Positions 46,080 through 59,614 are shown, counted from the stretch's first letter. The stretch: DNA of 64,000 nt from an uncultured Pseudomonadota bacterium (GCA_913058255.1 CAJXQU010000001.1:62001-126000), one strand, 5' to 3'. Numbers and translations: made by a program. The notes: generated by a model from the sequence alone, not told the origin.

Positions 46080-46945
46080 GATCGACGTTTTATCTCAGAA
46101 ACGGGAAAATGCCTGACAGTACTGCCATCTTGCGGTCGCATATTTTTTTCGGGTAACCAAGCATGACCGTAAACTATTTCATAAGTAAGTGGCAACTGCC
46201 CATCAACTCTTTGCTCTTCATAGGCTTCTGTTAAATTAGCCAACGTATTTCTACCAATCATTCCTTTTTTTCTATCTGTCGAGGCATTAGTTGTACCTAG
46301 TAATTTTAGATCGATTAAGAGAGATTTTAAATTTGGATACGTTAAGGTATATCTTTCAACATCCAGTACTGGCGAAGAAAATCCATTACTTATCAACACA
46401 TCACCAATTTCATGCATGTCGAGAAAATCATGAATATGAACTCCTGCGTCAATAGTATTCCATGCATCACGCAATTCTTTCAACGTATCTGGTCCAACCG
46501 TAGAAAAACTCAGTAAGCCACCTGTTTGCATTACACGGTTAAATTCTTTGAACAACTTATCAATATTATTACTCCACTGAATAGCAAGGTTGGAAAAAAT
46601 TAAATCAATCGATTGATCTTTAATTGGTAATAAATCTATATCCGCGCATAATAAGTCTGTGCGGTTTCGAAAACGCCCCAACCTTCTCTTATGCTCTTTT
46701 AACATTCCCTGCGCAATATCAACTGCAACGATTCTGCTTTTTTTATATTTTTTTATTAACTCTTGTGAACCTGTTCCTGTACCGGAGCCAAGATCCAAAA
46801 TTTTTTTTGGTTCTATTTTTGAGAACGATAATCGTTCTAAGTGTTCAACTAAAACGGCTTGCTGAACGACAGCAACATCTTCATAGCTTGATGATGCACG
46901 ACTGAACGACTTTGCTACTTTCTTTTTATCCAGCGACATGTTCAT
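46076..46945 (-). CDS. bioC: Malonyl-ACP O-methyltransferase
   Basis: 289 residues. KKKVAKSFSRASSSYEDVAVVQ is the usual BioC N-terminus; the SAM site is ILDLGSGTGTGSQELI (about 49-64), followed by IVAVDIAQGML and LIFSNLAIQWSNNIDKLF (about 110-127). It caps malonyl-ACP with a methyl group so fatty acid synthesis can build pimelate; BioH later removes it. Overlaps bioH by 20 bases (or 14 if the second methionine is used). Confidence 0.94.
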   Translation of the reverse strand: MNMSLDKKKVAKSFSRASSSYEDVAVVQQAVLVEHLERLSFSKIEPKKILDLGSGTGTGSQELIKKYKKSRIVAVDIAQGMLKEHKRRLGRFRNRTDLLCADIDLLPIKDQSIDLIFSNLAIQWSNNIDKLFKEFNRVMQTGGLLSFSTVGPDTLKELRDAWNTIDAGVHIHDFLDMHEIGDVLISNGFSSPVLDVERYTLTYPNLKSLLIDLKLLGTTNASTDRKKGMIGRNTLANLTEAYEEQRVDGQLPLTYEIVYGHAWLPEKNMRPQDGSTVRHFPVSEIKRRS

Positions 46946-47669
46946 TGATGAATTTTGAAACCATTTTTGTGTCTGTTAAAAAAGGAGTATGTCCAGATCC
47001 TGGGATTATTCTTGTTGCAATTTTTTCATTAAGTAACTTTACTTCCTTTTCTGCAGAAACTGGAACTAGTGAATCTTTTTCACCAAAGATCATTAAAATT
47101 GGCACCTTAACTTCCTTTAAATTATTACGGAGATCGCTCATCAATAAAATTTGTAGGCCTTGCTCAAGCGCTTGTTGAGAAACTTTCTTGATCGATAATC
47201 TCTTAAGCTCTCTAATCCAACTTCTAGGATTTTTAGTTCCTTCTGCTGCAAGATAACTAAACTTGTCTAATGTTTCAGCTGGCTGTTTGTTATATTCCAT
47301 TACAAATTTTTTAAGAATATTTCGATCCATTGCGGCTGACCAATCTCTTTTTTTTCCAAAGCATGGTGTGCTCGTAAGTAATATAAGTTTTTTTACTTTT
47401 TCAGGATAGCGACAAGCTAAATCAATTCCAATTAATCCAGCCATTGACCATCCTATTATAATAACCTGATCTTCTATCTGCTCAGCAACTATTGCCGTTA
47501 TATTCTGAAGTGAATACTCACTTACATCAGATTTCCCGGCATAACCAGGAAGATCTATAAGTTGTAATCTGTAATCTGTTTCTAATCTATCAGCTAGATT
47601 TTTAAACACACCTGTATCAAAGCCCCAACCGTGGATCATGACTAGCAGTTGGCGATTATCTTTAATCAT
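46926..47669 (-). CDS. bioH: Pimeloyl-ACP methyl ester carboxylesterase
   Basis: 247 residues, alpha/beta hydrolase. MIHGWGFDTGVF near the N-terminus, the nucleophile serine 75 in IIGWSMAGL, the aspartate in IFGEKDSLVP (about 205) and the histidine in IPGSGHTPFL (about 231) make a full triad. It hydrolyses the pimeloyl-ACP methyl ester made through BioC. Overlaps bioF by 8 bases. Its presence in the operon, rather than elsewhere as in E. coli, is common in other gammaproteobacteria. Confidence 0.94.
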   Translation of the reverse strand: MIKDNRQLLVMIHGWGFDTGVFKNLADRLETDYRLQLIDLPGYAGKSDVSEYSLQNITAIVAEQIEDQVIIIGWSMAGLIGIDLACRYPEKVKKLILLTSTPCFGKKRDWSAAMDRNILKKFVMEYNKQPAETLDKFSYLAAEGTKNPRSWIRELKRLSIKKVSQQALEQGLQILLMSDLRNNLKEVKVPILMIFGEKDSLVPVSAEKEVKLLNEKIATRIIPGSGHTPFLTDTKMVSKFINEHVAG

Positions 47670-48843
47670 TAATCAGAACTTCACTTAACCCTTCAATCAG
47701 AGAGTCTACTTGTGATTCTTCATGAGATGCAGAAAAGGTTACACGTAATCTAGCTGAATTTTTTGCTACCGTCGGTGATCGAATTGCGCTGACCTTAATT
47801 CCTTTATCAGCTAAGCTTTGACTGATATTCATAGCCTTTTCACTATCGCCGACGAATATTGGTTGAATGGGTCCAAGTGCATTTTCATACAAAGGAATTC
47901 CTCGCTTCGATGCCTTATGTCGAAACTCACCGATTAAATTAAATAATTTCTCACGACGCCAATTTTCAGTTCTAACCAGTCTGAGTGATTTTAATATCGC
48001 TGCGGCCTGTGCTGGTGGTAACGCGGTTGTGTATATGTAAGATCGTGCATTTTGTATTAGGCTTTCTATCAATGCTTCTGATCCCGCAACAAATGCACCC
48101 GCAACCCCGAGTGCTTTACCAAAAGTGGCTACCATTACTGGCGCTTGCTCTTCCGTTAGGTTTACTGCACTTAAGCTACCTGCACCATTCTCACCATAGA
48201 TTCCAAAACCATGTGCATCATCAACATACATAGTTGTATTGTCCTTCTCGCATAGCTTTGAAATTTCATTAAGCGGTGCTAAATCACCATCCATGCTAAA
48301 AAGGCTTTCAGAAATAACCCACTTTTCCTTCCCTATCTCTGCAATAGGAATAAGAGTCAGCATTTCTTTCAGATTTTTCGTATCGAGATGTTTGTAACGT
48401 CTTAATTTTGCACCTGATAATTTTGCACCATCTATTAAAGATGCGTGACACAACTTATCCATAAACAAATGATCATTTTTCTTGGCTAAGGCGCTAAGCA
48501 CACCAATATTAGCTGCGTAACCACTGCTGAACAGTAAAGCACTTGAACGTCCCGTAAATTCTGCAAGCGCAACTTCTAGTTCTCGATGAATATCTGTATA
48601 ACCAGTAATTAATGCTGAACCACCACTGCCTAAACCATATTCATCTAAACCTTCTTTAGCAGCCGCTATTATTTCAGGGTGATTTGATAGTCCGAGGTAA
48701 TCATTACTACAAAAGTTTAAATACTGATGTTCGCCAAGTTGAATATATGAATTCTGTTCTCTACTACGAACGACACGAACCCTATATAGGTTTTCACTTC
48801 TCTTTTTCTGTAGTTCTTTAGTTAGATTTACATCTAAAGACAT
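47662..48843 (-). CDS. bioF: 8-amino-7-oxononanoate synthase
   Basis: 393 residues, alpha-oxoamine synthase. FCSNDYLGLSNHPEIIAAAK (about 44-63), GSGGSALITGYTDIHRELE (about 73), the aspartate/histidine region YVDDAHGFGIYG (about 202) and the PLP lysine in ATFGKALGVAGAF (about 235). It condenses pimeloyl-ACP with alanine. Follows bioB directly with no intervening bases between stop and start, and overlaps bioH. Confidence 0.95.
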   Translation of the reverse strand: MSLDVNLTKELQKKRSENLYRVRVVRSREQNSYIQLGEHQYLNFCSNDYLGLSNHPEIIAAAKEGLDEYGLGSGGSALITGYTDIHRELEVALAEFTGRSSALLFSSGYAANIGVLSALAKKNDHLFMDKLCHASLIDGAKLSGAKLRRYKHLDTKNLKEMLTLIPIAEIGKEKWVISESLFSMDGDLAPLNEISKLCEKDNTTMYVDDAHGFGIYGENGAGSLSAVNLTEEQAPVMVATFGKALGVAGAFVAGSEALIESLIQNARSYIYTTALPPAQAAAILKSLRLVRTENWRREKLFNLIGEFRHKASKRGIPLYENALGPIQPIFVGDSEKAMNISQSLADKGIKVSAIRSPTVAKNSARLRVTFSASHEESQVDSLIEGLSEVLIND

Positions 48844-49833
48844 TTAGACTGGATTCATTCCTACTCGACTTAGTAGAGCTTGATCACGCTGGTGCTGTGG
48901 GTTTTCTGTAGTCAATAATTTTTCACCATAAAAAATTGAGTTTGCACCCGCCATAAAACATAAAACCTGATGCTCATCATTCATTTCTGTACGACCTGCT
49001 GAAAGTCTTAGCATAGACCCTGGCATCATAATTCTTGCAACAGCGATAACCTTAACTACTTCAAGTGGATCAATATCTTGCTCATTCTCCATCGGCGTAC
49101 CCGTTGCTTTGACGAGTACATTGATCGGTACACTTTCTGGATGTTTCTCCATGTTTGCTAGTGATAGCAACAAGTCGACGCGGTCACCTTCACTCTCTCC
49201 CATACCAACAATACCACCACAACAAACATTGATACCTGCATCTCTTACATTCTTTAATGTATCAATACGCTCTTGATACGTACGAGTACTAATTATCTTT
49301 TCGTAGTATGACTCAGAAGTATCTAGATTATGATTATAATAATCCAAACCAGCATCTTTCATTGCTCCGGCTTGCTCTGCTGTGATCATACCTAATGTAA
49401 CGCAACTTTCTAAACCAAGATCTTTAACTTCCTTAATCATCGCAGTTACCTTGGGTAAATCACGATCTTTAAGTTCTCTCCACGCAGCGCCCATACAAAA
49501 CCTGCTTGCTCCCTTGTCTTTAGCTTCTTTTGCAGCGACTTTTACCGCTTCAAGATCCATTAACTTTTCAGGCTCTACATCCGTATTGTACTTAATACTT
49601 TGTGGGCAGTATGCACAGTCTTCCTCGCAGCCACCGGTTTTAATATTTAATAAGGTACTCAGTTGGATCTCAGATGCATTAAAAAATTTACGGTGTAATG
49701 TTTGTGCTTGATACACTGTGTCAAAAAAAGGTTGATCGAAGAGAATTTCTGCTTCTTCACGAGTCCAGTTGCTTCGAACTTCCTCGTAAGTTTGATTTTC
49801 TTTATCAATATTAACTGTTTGTTCTGCTGACAT
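48844..49833 (-). CDS. bioB: Biotin synthase
   Basis: 329 residues. The radical-SAM cluster ligands C69, C73, C76 lie in [13 protein letters not shown], and the second [2Fe-2S] cluster region includes [14 protein letters not shown] and [10 protein letters not shown] with the arginine ligand. It inserts sulfur into dethiobiotin. First gene of the five-gene biotin operon; only 27 bases separate its start from divergent comF, so the promoter must lie partly in coding sequence. No palindromic BirA operator is visible there. Confidence 0.97.
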   Translation of the reverse strand: MSAEQTVNIDKENQTYEEVRSNWTREEAEILFDQPFFDTVYQAQTLHRKFFNASEIQLSTLLNIKTGGCEEDCAYCPQSIKYNTDVEPEKLMDLEAVKVAAKEAKDKGASRFCMGAAWRELKDRDLPKVTAMIKEVKDLGLESCVTLGMITAEQAGAMKDAGLDYYNHNLDTSESYYEKIISTRTYQERIDTLKNVRDAGINVCCGGIVGMGESEGDRVDLLLSLANMEKHPESVPINVLVKATGTPMENEQDIDPLEVVKVIAVARIMMPGSMLRLSAGRTEMNDEHQVLCFMAGANSIFYGEKLLTTENPQHQRDQALLSRVGMNPV

Positions 49834-49860
49834 GCTGTACCTTATTCAAACTATGAATTC

Positions 49861-53036
<3,176 letters not shown>

Positions 53037-53045
53037 TTATTGAGG

Positions 53046-54119
53046 CTAGTATACCACTTCCTGAAACTTCCCATGTTCCACGTGGAACATCTTAGAATTG
53101 TTTAATATTTGCTTTGGTAACAACTTACTTTCAGTCGCTGTAATAAACTGCTGCATGTCGAGCGAACTTAGCATCTCAGTTATTTTTTCTTTTCGTTCAG
53201 CATCTAACTCTGCCGCTAAGTCATCTACAAGTATAATTGCCGACTTACCGGTTATTTCTTTTAACAGAGTAATCTTAGATACTTCCAGTGCCGCTGCGAG
53301 TAGTTTTGTTTGGCCCCTAGAAAGTACTTGGGAGGCAGGTTGTTCTTGCGTTGTAATAATTAGATCAGCTCTATGTGGACCTTTCCTTGTATAACCAACA
53401 ACAACATCTTTATCCCTTCCTTTTTCAATTACTTCCGAAAGCTCCAAGTCACCCCAACCGCATTCATAACGAAGCTCTATTGGAAACTCACAGTAGTTAG
53501 ATGTCTTTTCTTTAAGTTTATTTATGAACCTGCTCACTATTACTTTTCTATGTTTATTTAAGCTATTCCCTGCCTGAATAAGCTTTTCATCCCATACAAA
53601 AAGATCAGCCGTAACTTTCCTTTTTCTCAGAATTGCATTTCTTTGCTTAAGAACTTTATTATAAGCACACCAGTTTTCGTAATAGGATTGTTCCACGTGA
53701 AACAATAACCAATCAAGAAACTTCCTTCTATAAGCTGGACCACCAACGATCAACTGATGACTTTCAGGTGTTAACAAAACAACGGGTTGGATTGATGCTA
53801 GCTTTGCTGCACTACTAACACTTTCACCTGCATAGCGGATAGTTGTTATATTCTTATACTTCTCTATCCCTAAGACTTTACCTAAATTATCTTTTTTGAG
53901 TTTTGAAATAACTTGTAGTTTATTTTGCTCTTTTCTTATGACCACCTCAGTTTTACTACTTCTAAAAGATTTTGATGTCAAAAGAAGATGAATTGCTTCG
54001 AGAAGACTACTTTTACCACTAGCATTCTCTCCACAAATAATATTTACACCAGCAATGGGGGCAAGTTCTGCTTTTTCTATGTTTCGAAAATCTTTTATCT
54101 GTAGCTTTTCAATGGTCAC
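53046..54119 (-). CDS. recF: DNA replication and repair protein RecF
   Basis: 357 residues, SMC-like ATPase. Walker A CGENASGKSSLLEAIHLLL (about 29-47), the signature VLSRGQTKLLAAALEVSK (about 266) and Walker B ILVDDLAAELD (about 297). RecF with RecO/R loads RecA at gapped DNA. It follows dnaN by 7 bases; the TTTCACGTGGAAC-like sequences within are chance coding text. Co-transcription with dnaN is expected. Confidence 0.96.
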   Translation of the reverse strand: MTIEKLQIKDFRNIEKAELAPIAGVNIICGENASGKSSLLEAIHLLLTSKSFRSSKTEVVIRKEQNKLQVISKLKKDNLGKVLGIEKYKNITTIRYAGESVSSAAKLASIQPVVLLTPESHQLIVGGPAYRRKFLDWLLFHVEQSYYENWCAYNKVLKQRNAILRKRKVTADLFVWDEKLIQAGNSLNKHRKVIVSRFINKLKEKTSNYCEFPIELRYECGWGDLELSEVIEKGRDKDVVVGYTRKGPHRADLIITTQEQPASQVLSRGQTKLLAAALEVSKITLLKEITGKSAIILVDDLAAELDAERKEKITEMLSSLDMQQFITATESKLLPKQILNNSKMFHVEHGKFQEVVY

Positions 54120-54126
54120 AATAGAA

Positions 54127-55227
54127 TCAGAGACGCATAGGCATGATCACGTATTTACTATTACTGTCCTCTGCTGATGTTATCAAACAACTACTATCAG
54201 AATCTTTTAGTTCTAAGATAACCTGATCAGTTTTAATGATATTTAAAACATCTAACAGATAAGAAACATTAAACCCTATTTCCATACCAGCACCTGAATA
54301 CATGACTTCTATTTCTTCTTCAGCTGTTTCTTGTTCTGGGTTATTAGCAGAAGCAATGATCTTCCCCTCCTCCAAAACCATTCTTACTCCTCTAAACTTC
54401 TCATTTGAAAGGATTGAAGTTCTAGCCATACCGCTACGTAACTTTTCTCTGACAGCAAAAACTTTTTTATTACTATCTTGTGGGACAACACGTCCATAAT
54501 CAGGAAATTTACCATCAATAAGTTTCGTTGTTAAAGATTGATTTTCAGTAATAACACGCAAGTGATTTTGGCTAATAACAACCTCAATCTCAGAATCACT
54601 ATCCGTTAATAACTTACTTATCTCTAACACACCTTTACGTGGAACAATGATCTGAAGTAATTCACTTAGTCCTGATGCAAAACTTGTTTCAGAAAGAGCT
54701 AAGCGATGCCCATCTGTCGCTACAGCACGAATATGATCTCCATCGAGTTCAATTAATAACCCATTTAGATAATACCGAACATCTTGATGAGCCATGGCAA
54801 ACTGCGTGTGTTCCAAAAGCTTTTTCAATGATTTTTCGGGTAACTGTAAATTAGCAACCTCATCTAGTTTTTCAATCGAAGGGAAATCTTCCGCTGACAT
54901 TACCCCTAGTGTGAATTTACTTTTCCCACAATTTATCTTGATTTTATCGTCGCTTATATTCAATTCAACTTCGGTGTTATCAGGTAATGCTTTAACAATG
55001 TCTAGAAACTTTTTAGCTGGAACTGTTGTTCTTCCTGTTTCTTCTGATTTGTGTTGAATAATGAAACAAGCCTCAACTTCCATATCGGTTGCTGTGAGAC
55101 GAATTATTTCATCTTCTACGTGAATCAAAATATTAGACAGTATGGGTAGTGTTTGTCTTTTTTCGACAACACCACATATGGACAAAAGAGGTTCGAGTAG
55201 TGCTTCTTTATATATTAAGATTTTCAT
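54127..55227 (-). CDS. dnaN: DNA polymerase III sliding clamp, beta subunit
   Basis: 366 residues in three repeated clamp domains. It starts MKILIYKEALLEPLLSICG, has RQTLPILSNILI (about 24-35), the peptide-binding cleft residues around RYYLNGLLIE and HRLALSETS, and the C-terminal VIMPMRL. Forms the ring that tethers polymerase III. Separated from dnaA by 233 bases that carry the putative origin. Confidence 0.97.
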   Translation of the reverse strand: MKILIYKEALLEPLLSICGVVEKRQTLPILSNILIHVEDEIIRLTATDMEVEACFIIQHKSEETGRTTVPAKKFLDIVKALPDNTEVELNISDDKIKINCGKSKFTLGVMSAEDFPSIEKLDEVANLQLPEKSLKKLLEHTQFAMAHQDVRYYLNGLLIELDGDHIRAVATDGHRLALSETSFASGLSELLQIIVPRKGVLEISKLLTDSDSEIEVVISQNHLRVITENQSLTTKLIDGKFPDYGRVVPQDSNKKVFAVREKLRSGMARTSILSNEKFRGVRMVLEEGKIIASANNPEQETAEEEIEVMYSGAGMEIGFNVSYLLDVLNIIKTDQVILELKDSDSSCLITSAEDSNSKYVIMPMRL

Positions 55228-55460
55228 ATTATATATCTAGTTATTGTTATTATTACAGTTAGTAATATCTGTTAGTAAGTATAAAAATAATTTTAAAATC
55301 AAAGTCTTATCCTGTTTGTAAACCTGTTGACTACACTACTGAAATCAAGAGATAACCTGTTGATAAAATCTGGATAAGTTTGTTGAAAAAAGAATACATA
55401 TTTTTTTAACAGGCTTATAAACAGAGTTATGCACATGGCTAAATTATTAATTATCTTCGT
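55228..55460. other. Putative replication origin (oriC) between dnaA and dnaN
   Basis: An AT-rich block (about 55201-55310, rich in ATATT/TTATTA) lies beside a cluster of DnaA-box sequences: an exact TTATGCACA (55427-55435) and three with one mismatch to TTATnCACA, TTATAAACA (55415-55423) and, on the minus strand, TTATCCAGA (55369-55377) and TTATCAACA (55358-55366). The flanking gene order dnaA-dnaN-recF-gyrB versus rpmH-rnpA-yidD-yidC-mnmE is typical of origins. GC-skew reversal has not been computed. Confidence 0.65.
55427..55435 (+). promoter_or_regulatory. DnaA box, exact consensus
   Basis: TTATGCACA, the strongest box of the dnaA-dnaN intergenic cluster. Confidence 0.75.
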
Positions 55461-56834
55461 TTAGGTTGAAAGTATTCTATACAAATTGGTGTAATCTTCA
55501 TGGATCCTTGGCTCACTCTTGCAGAGCTCATCTATTTTTCTGCAGGCATGTAATACCGTTGTATGGTCTTTGCCACCAAATGCATCGCCTATTTCTGGCA
55601 GACTATGGTTAGTTAAGCTTTTAGATAAGGCCATCGCAATTTGTCGAGGCCTAGCAACTGATCTATTCCTTCTTTTTGAATTAAGATCTGCAATACGTAA
55701 TTTGAAATACTCAGCAACTGTTTTTTGAATATTATCGATAGAGACCATTTTATCCTGTAGTGCTAAAAGATCTTTTAGTGCTTCTTTAGCAAAATCAAGG
55801 GTAACTGGCCGGCCAGTAAAATTAGCATAGGCAATGATTCGACGTAATGCTCCTTCTAGCTCACGAACGTTAGATTGGAAACGTTTTCCAACGAGAAAAG
55901 CAACATCGTCGGGTATATCAATTTTTTCCAGTGCAGCTTTACTTTTAAGGATCGCGACCCGTGTCTCGAGTTCTGGAGGATCAATGGCGACAGTCAAACC
56001 CCAACCAAATCGTGATTTTAATCGTTCCTCGACACCTGACACTTCTTTTGGATAACGATCGCAGGTTAGTACTATCTGATGATCACCTTCAAGCAATGCA
56101 TTGAAAGTATGAAAGAACTCCTCTTGTGAGCGTTCTTTACCGGCAAAAAACTGAATATCATCGATTAGTAGTACGTCGACAGTGCGGTAGAAGCGTTTGA
56201 ATTCATTGATCGTATTATGTTGCAGTGCTTTGACCATATCAGCTACAAAGCGTTCTGAATGCAGATAAACAATGTTGGCTTCAGGTTTTGTCTCAAGAAT
56301 TTTATTGCCTATAGCATGCATACAATGAGTTTTACCAAGACCAACCCCGCCGCATATAAATAGAGGATTATATGCGGTACCTGGGTTTTCAACAATTTGC
56401 AGTGAAGCCGCTTTCGCAAGCTGATTTGATTTCCCTTCGACAAGAGAGTCAAAGGTGTAGTGTTTGTTGAGTCGTGGCGAAACTTTATAATTATTTCTGG
56501 CTGGTGATGGTGTTGAAATGGGTCGATTGATTCTAGATGAAGATTGTTGCTGTGGTGTACTTGGTTTTGGTGGCACAGCAGGTGTGGTTTTTGATGTACC
56601 GATACTGATATTTAAACTAACTTTATCTGTACCAGCAATATTAACAAGTAACTTGTTGATATTACTTATGTATTTTTCTTCAACCCAATCTAAAACAAAA
56701 CGATTAGGTGCCAGTAATTTGATAGAGTTTCCTTCTTCTATAGCGTGTAACGGACGGATCCATGTGTTAAATTGCTGTGCAGGGATCTCAGTTTCGAGTT
56801 TTTCAAGACAGCGGTTCCAAAGAGAATTGCTCAC
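55461..56834 (-). CDS. dnaA: Chromosomal replication initiator DnaA
   Basis: 457 residues from the GTG at 56834, which gives [14 protein letters not shown] and matches DnaA N-termini; a TTG 30 bases upstream adds unrelated residues. Domains: I (about 1-85, [11 protein letters not shown]), a Pro/Ser/Gln-rich linker, AAA+ domain III with GGVGLGKTH (about 160) and [20 protein letters not shown], and DNA-binding domain IV ending in the signature [14 protein letters not shown] (about 424). It opens oriC in its ATP form. A DnaA box upstream suggests autoregulation. Confidence 0.97.
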   Translation of the reverse strand: MSNSLWNRCLEKLETEIPAQQFNTWIRPLHAIEEGNSIKLLAPNRFVLDWVEEKYISNINKLLVNIAGTDKVSLNISIGTSKTTPAVPPKPSTPQQQSSSRINRPISTPSPARNNYKVSPRLNKHYTFDSLVEGKSNQLAKAASLQIVENPGTAYNPLFICGGVGLGKTHCMHAIGNKILETKPEANIVYLHSERFVADMVKALQHNTINEFKRFYRTVDVLLIDDIQFFAGKERSQEEFFHTFNALLEGDHQIVLTCDRYPKEVSGVEERLKSRFGWGLTVAIDPPELETRVAILKSKAALEKIDIPDDVAFLVGKRFQSNVRELEGALRRIIAYANFTGRPVTLDFAKEALKDLLALQDKMVSIDNIQKTVAEYFKLRIADLNSKRRNRSVARPRQIAMALSKSLTNHSLPEIGDAFGGKDHTTVLHACRKIDELCKSEPRIHEDYTNLYRILST

Positions 56835-56933
56835 AAGGTAGAAAGTGCTCCCAAAAGGCGCCAATAAAGTAAAATGGACCCAAAATAAAGTTATTATTAT
56901 CTAAGTGGAGAATAGTATACTGGTTAAAAAAAG

Positions 56934-56942
56934 TTATCCACA
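56934..56942 (+). promoter_or_regulatory. DnaA box between dnaA and rpmH
   Basis: TTATCCACA, the E. coli R1-type consensus, 100 bases upstream of the dnaA start. Probably an autoregulatory site or a second element of the origin; no other close match is seen in this intergenic region. Confidence 0.7.
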
Positions 56943-56993
56943 GGAAAGATCCTATAAAAACAGGCCTTAGAGCGAAATAACTATAGATATAAA

Positions 56994-57023
56994 TTGACAT
57001 CAAAAAGCCATAAGAAGTATGAT
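56994..57023 (+). promoter_or_regulatory. Sigma-70 promoter of rpmH
   Basis: TTGACA (56994-56999), 18 bases, TATGAT (57018-57023), 36 bases upstream of the rpmH ATG. Both hexamers are close to consensus. Confidence 0.7.
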
Positions 57024-57059
57024 CACGCCCCTTTTGCTATTTGAATTAAGAGAATTCCC

Positions 57060-57194
57060 ATGAAAAGAACATTTCAACCAAGTAACATTAAACGAAAACG
57101 CCGTCACGGATTCAGAAAAAGAATGAGCACCAAGGCTGGTCGTGCAATTTTAAAAGCAAGAAGAGCTAAAGGTCGTCAGAAACTATCAGCTTGA
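57060..57194 (+). CDS. rpmH: 50S ribosomal protein L34
   Basis: 44 residues beginning [18 protein letters not shown] and ending AKGRQKLSA, matching L34 (the usual RKRGRAKLSA-type tail). First gene of the rightward origin block, with its own promoter, and followed 54 bases later by rnpA as almost everywhere in bacteria. The very basic composition is normal for this rRNA-binding protein. Confidence 0.98.
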   Translation: MKRTFQPSNIKRKRRHGFRKRMSTKAGRAILKARRAKGRQKLSA

Positions 57195-57248
57195 GCTTAA
57201 AGTTTGATTTAATTTTTTCTTAAAGAGAAAGGCAGAGCTTTAAACTGA

Positions 57249-57578
57249 GTGCAAAAGGATTATAAACTAAGAGAGTCTGTAGAGTTTCAGCAGGTTTTCA
57301 AGCGCAACAAGAGTCTGCGTGATCAAGATTGGTTGATCCTATACCGGCCTAACAATTTAGACACAGCTCGGCTTGGTACAGCTGTGTCTAAAAAGAATGT
57401 TAGGAAAGCTGTACAAAGAAACCGTATCAAGAGAATAATACGCGAAACCTTCAGAAAAAATAGAGAAGCGATGGACGCTGTTGATATTGTTGTTTTAGTC
57501 CGTCAAGGTATTAGCGAAAAGTCTAATCGGCAACTGAACACGACAATCAATGCTCAATGGCAAAAACTGGCAAGGTAA
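57249..57578 (+). CDS. rnpA: Ribonuclease P protein component
   Basis: 109 residues from a GTG. KLRESVEFQQVFKRNKSL at the start, LGTAVSKKNVRKAVQRNRIK with the RNR motif (about 52-60) and RIIRETFRKNR. RnpA binds the RNase P RNA and the tRNA 5' leader. The start is GTG with only a distant AAAGG, a weak site, so translation may depend on readthrough from rpmH. Followed by yidD. Confidence 0.94.
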   Translation: MQKDYKLRESVEFQQVFKRNKSLRDQDWLILYRPNNLDTARLGTAVSKKNVRKAVQRNRIKRIIRETFRKNREAMDAVDIVVLVRQGISEKSNRQLNTTINAQWQKLAR

Positions 57579-57633
57579 AAGAACTGGTTTTAGTCATGCT
57601 TAGTTTAAGCCGCTTCATACAATAGGCCCTGAG

Positions 57634-57918
57634 ATGAAAAAAGTCCTTGTGATGACTATTCGTGGATACCAAGTCTTGATAAGTCCTATGTTAGGGCATC
57701 GTTGTCGTTTTTTACCCTCGTGTTCGAATTACGCGACAGAAGCTATTATAACAAAAGGTTCTCTAAAGGGGCTTTATCTAGCGACAAAAAGAATATGTAA
57801 ATGTCACCCTTTCCACTCAGGTGGTTATGATCCAGTCCCGGGAACAGAGCCCAAAGGCGAAGGATTCCACACCGAAACTAACAAAACATCAGAACAGGAA
57901 AATAGAATAAATGGATAA
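57634..57918 (+). CDS. yidD: Membrane protein insertion efficiency factor YidD
   Basis: 94 residues. [20 protein letters not shown] (about 6-25), [13 protein letters not shown] with the invariant cysteine pair of the family, and [17 protein letters not shown] (about 53-69). It is a short amphipathic helix protein that assists YidC. The first 8 bases of yidC overlap its end, so the two are coupled. A GAG ribosome site precedes the ATG. Confidence 0.95.
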   Translation: MKKVLVMTIRGYQVLISPMLGHRCRFLPSCSNYATEAIITKGSLKGLYLATKRICKCHPFHSGGYDPVPGTEPKGEGFHTETNKTSEQENRING

Positions 57919-59581
57919 TATGCGAATGATTTTGTTTGCAGCACTCGGCTTTGTTGTGTTGTCGCTATGGCAAGCATGGCAAAATGATTACGCACCAACA
58001 TCGGTTCCTGTTAGTTTCGAACAAGCAGCAATTGCAGGCAACACAACAAACGGTGTTGCTAATAACAATAGTAATAAAAACCTAGACATACCAATGCCAG
58101 TTATGACCAATGATGACTTGCCGGTTAGTGTAGATACTTCCCCTGCAGCAGATTCGAGTAAATTACAGTCAGTACAACGTGTCTTAATCGAAACCGATGT
58201 TTTTAATGCCGTGATAGATACACATGGCGGTGACTTGCGAGGTTCGGCACTGAAGCAGTATCCGGTAGAGTCAGATAAACCTGAGATACCTGTTATATTA
58301 TTTAATGATCTGAATGGTAAGTTTTATGCGAGCCAAGGTGGCCTGTTGAGTAAAGAGCCTACCGCGAATCATCATAGTGTTTATAAAACTACAGCTAGTG
58401 AATATAGATTGGTAGATGGCCAAGATTCAATGGAAGTCGTTTTAAGTTGGGCTGAACAAGGTATTGAGATAGATAAGGTGTTTACTTTTCGTCGAGGCCA
58501 ATATCTTATCGACGTGACTTATAGAATAAAAAACAATAGTACGAAGCCATGGAATGGGCGAATGTATGAGCAGTTACAACAGAAACATTTTGCAGAGTCT
58601 AGGAAAATGTTGCCTACTTTCACTGGCGCGGCGATCTCTAACGCAGATAAAAGATATGAGAAAATTAAGTTTGACGATTTAGCTGAGGAGCCGGTTAATC
58701 AAGAGACGGATAGTGGCTGGTTAGCTATGATCCAACATTATTTCGTCAGTGCGATTATCCCTGAAAGTGGAAAAGTGCATAACTACTACAGCAAGGTTAT
58801 CAATACTAATAGTTATGTGGTTGGGTTATACGGACCACAAATAAGTGTTGCACCTGGTGAAACTCATGAGGTAACAGTTCAAGTTTATTCTGGGCCTAAG
58901 ATTCAGGAAGCGTTAGAAAAAATTGCGCCAGGGTTAGAGCTAACCGTTGATTACGGTATTCTTTGGTTTATAGCAAAACCAATTTTTTGGCTGCTTGATC
59001 TAATACATTCTCTCGTTGGTAATTGGGGTTGGGCGATTATTTTAGTGACCGTTGTGATCAAAGGAATTTTTTATCCTCTGTCTGCGATGGGTTATAAATC
59101 AATGGCACGTATGCGGAAAGTCACACCGCGTCTTACTGCTATTCGAGAACGTTATAGTAATGACAAGGCTCGAATGAATCAGGCTATGATGGATTTTTAT
59201 AAGGAAGAAAAGATCAATCCGCTTGGTGGTTGCTTCCCTATTCTTGTTCAAATTCCTGTCTTTTTGGCTTTATATTGGGTGTTACTTGAAAGTGTAGAAA
59301 TGCGTCAAGCACCTTTCATGCTTTGGATACAGGATCTATCAATTAAAGATCCTATCTTTATCCTGCCTTTGATAATGGGTGTAAGTATGTTTGTTCAACA
59401 AAAACTTAATCCTCCGCCACCTGATCCCATACAGGCAAAAGTGATGCAGTTTCTGCCGATAGTATTCACAGCATTTTTTGCATTTTTCCCAGCAGGACTA
59501 GTGTTGTACTGGGTAACAAATAATATACTTTCGATTTTCCAGCAATGGACGATAACCAAAAGAATTGAAGCGGAAAAATAG
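57911..59581 (+). CDS. yidC: Membrane protein insertase YidC
   Basis: 556 residues, normal gammaproteobacterial length. N-terminal helix (about 4-22), large periplasmic beta-sandwich domain (about 60-345), then five membrane segments with the YidC core: [20 protein letters not shown] (about 372-391), the arginine in the hydrophilic groove, [20 protein letters not shown] and [24 protein letters not shown] near the end (given in parts). It inserts membrane proteins with SRP/Sec or alone. Between yidD and mnmE. Confidence 0.97.
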   Translation: MDNMRMILFAALGFVVLSLWQAWQNDYAPTSVPVSFEQAAIAGNTTNGVANNNSNKNLDIPMPVMTNDDLPVSVDTSPAADSSKLQSVQRVLIETDVFNAVIDTHGGDLRGSALKQYPVESDKPEIPVILFNDLNGKFYASQGGLLSKEPTANHHSVYKTTASEYRLVDGQDSMEVVLSWAEQGIEIDKVFTFRRGQYLIDVTYRIKNNSTKPWNGRMYEQLQQKHFAESRKMLPTFTGAAISNADKRYEKIKFDDLAEEPVNQETDSGWLAMIQHYFVSAIIPESGKVHNYYSKVINTNSYVVGLYGPQISVAPGETHEVTVQVYSGPKIQEALEKIAPGLELTVDYGILWFIAKPIFWLLDLIHSLVGNWGWAIILVTVVIKGIFYPLSAMGYKSMARMRKVTPRLTAIRERYSNDKARMNQAMMDFYKEEKINPLGGCFPILVQIPVFLALYWVLLESVEMRQAPFMLWIQDLSIKDPIFILPLIMGVSMFVQQKLNPPPPDPIQAKVMQFLPIVFTAFFAFFPAGLVLYWVTNNILSIFQQWTITKRIEAEK

Positions 59582-59614
59582 ACGTTCAATTGTACAAAAA
59601 AATGATGGTGAAGA

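Noticed and set aside
53040-53710. Repeated GTTCCACGTGGAAC-like palindromes at the end of recF and inside it, resembling ParB parS sites (TGTTCCACGTGAAACA type)
   Set aside because: The sites near 53076 and 53691 are close to parS half-sequences and lie near the origin, so this is a real possibility, but they fall partly in recF coding text, parAB is not in the window, and I did not establish a full match to the 16-base consensus. Worth testing by a genome-wide parS scan.
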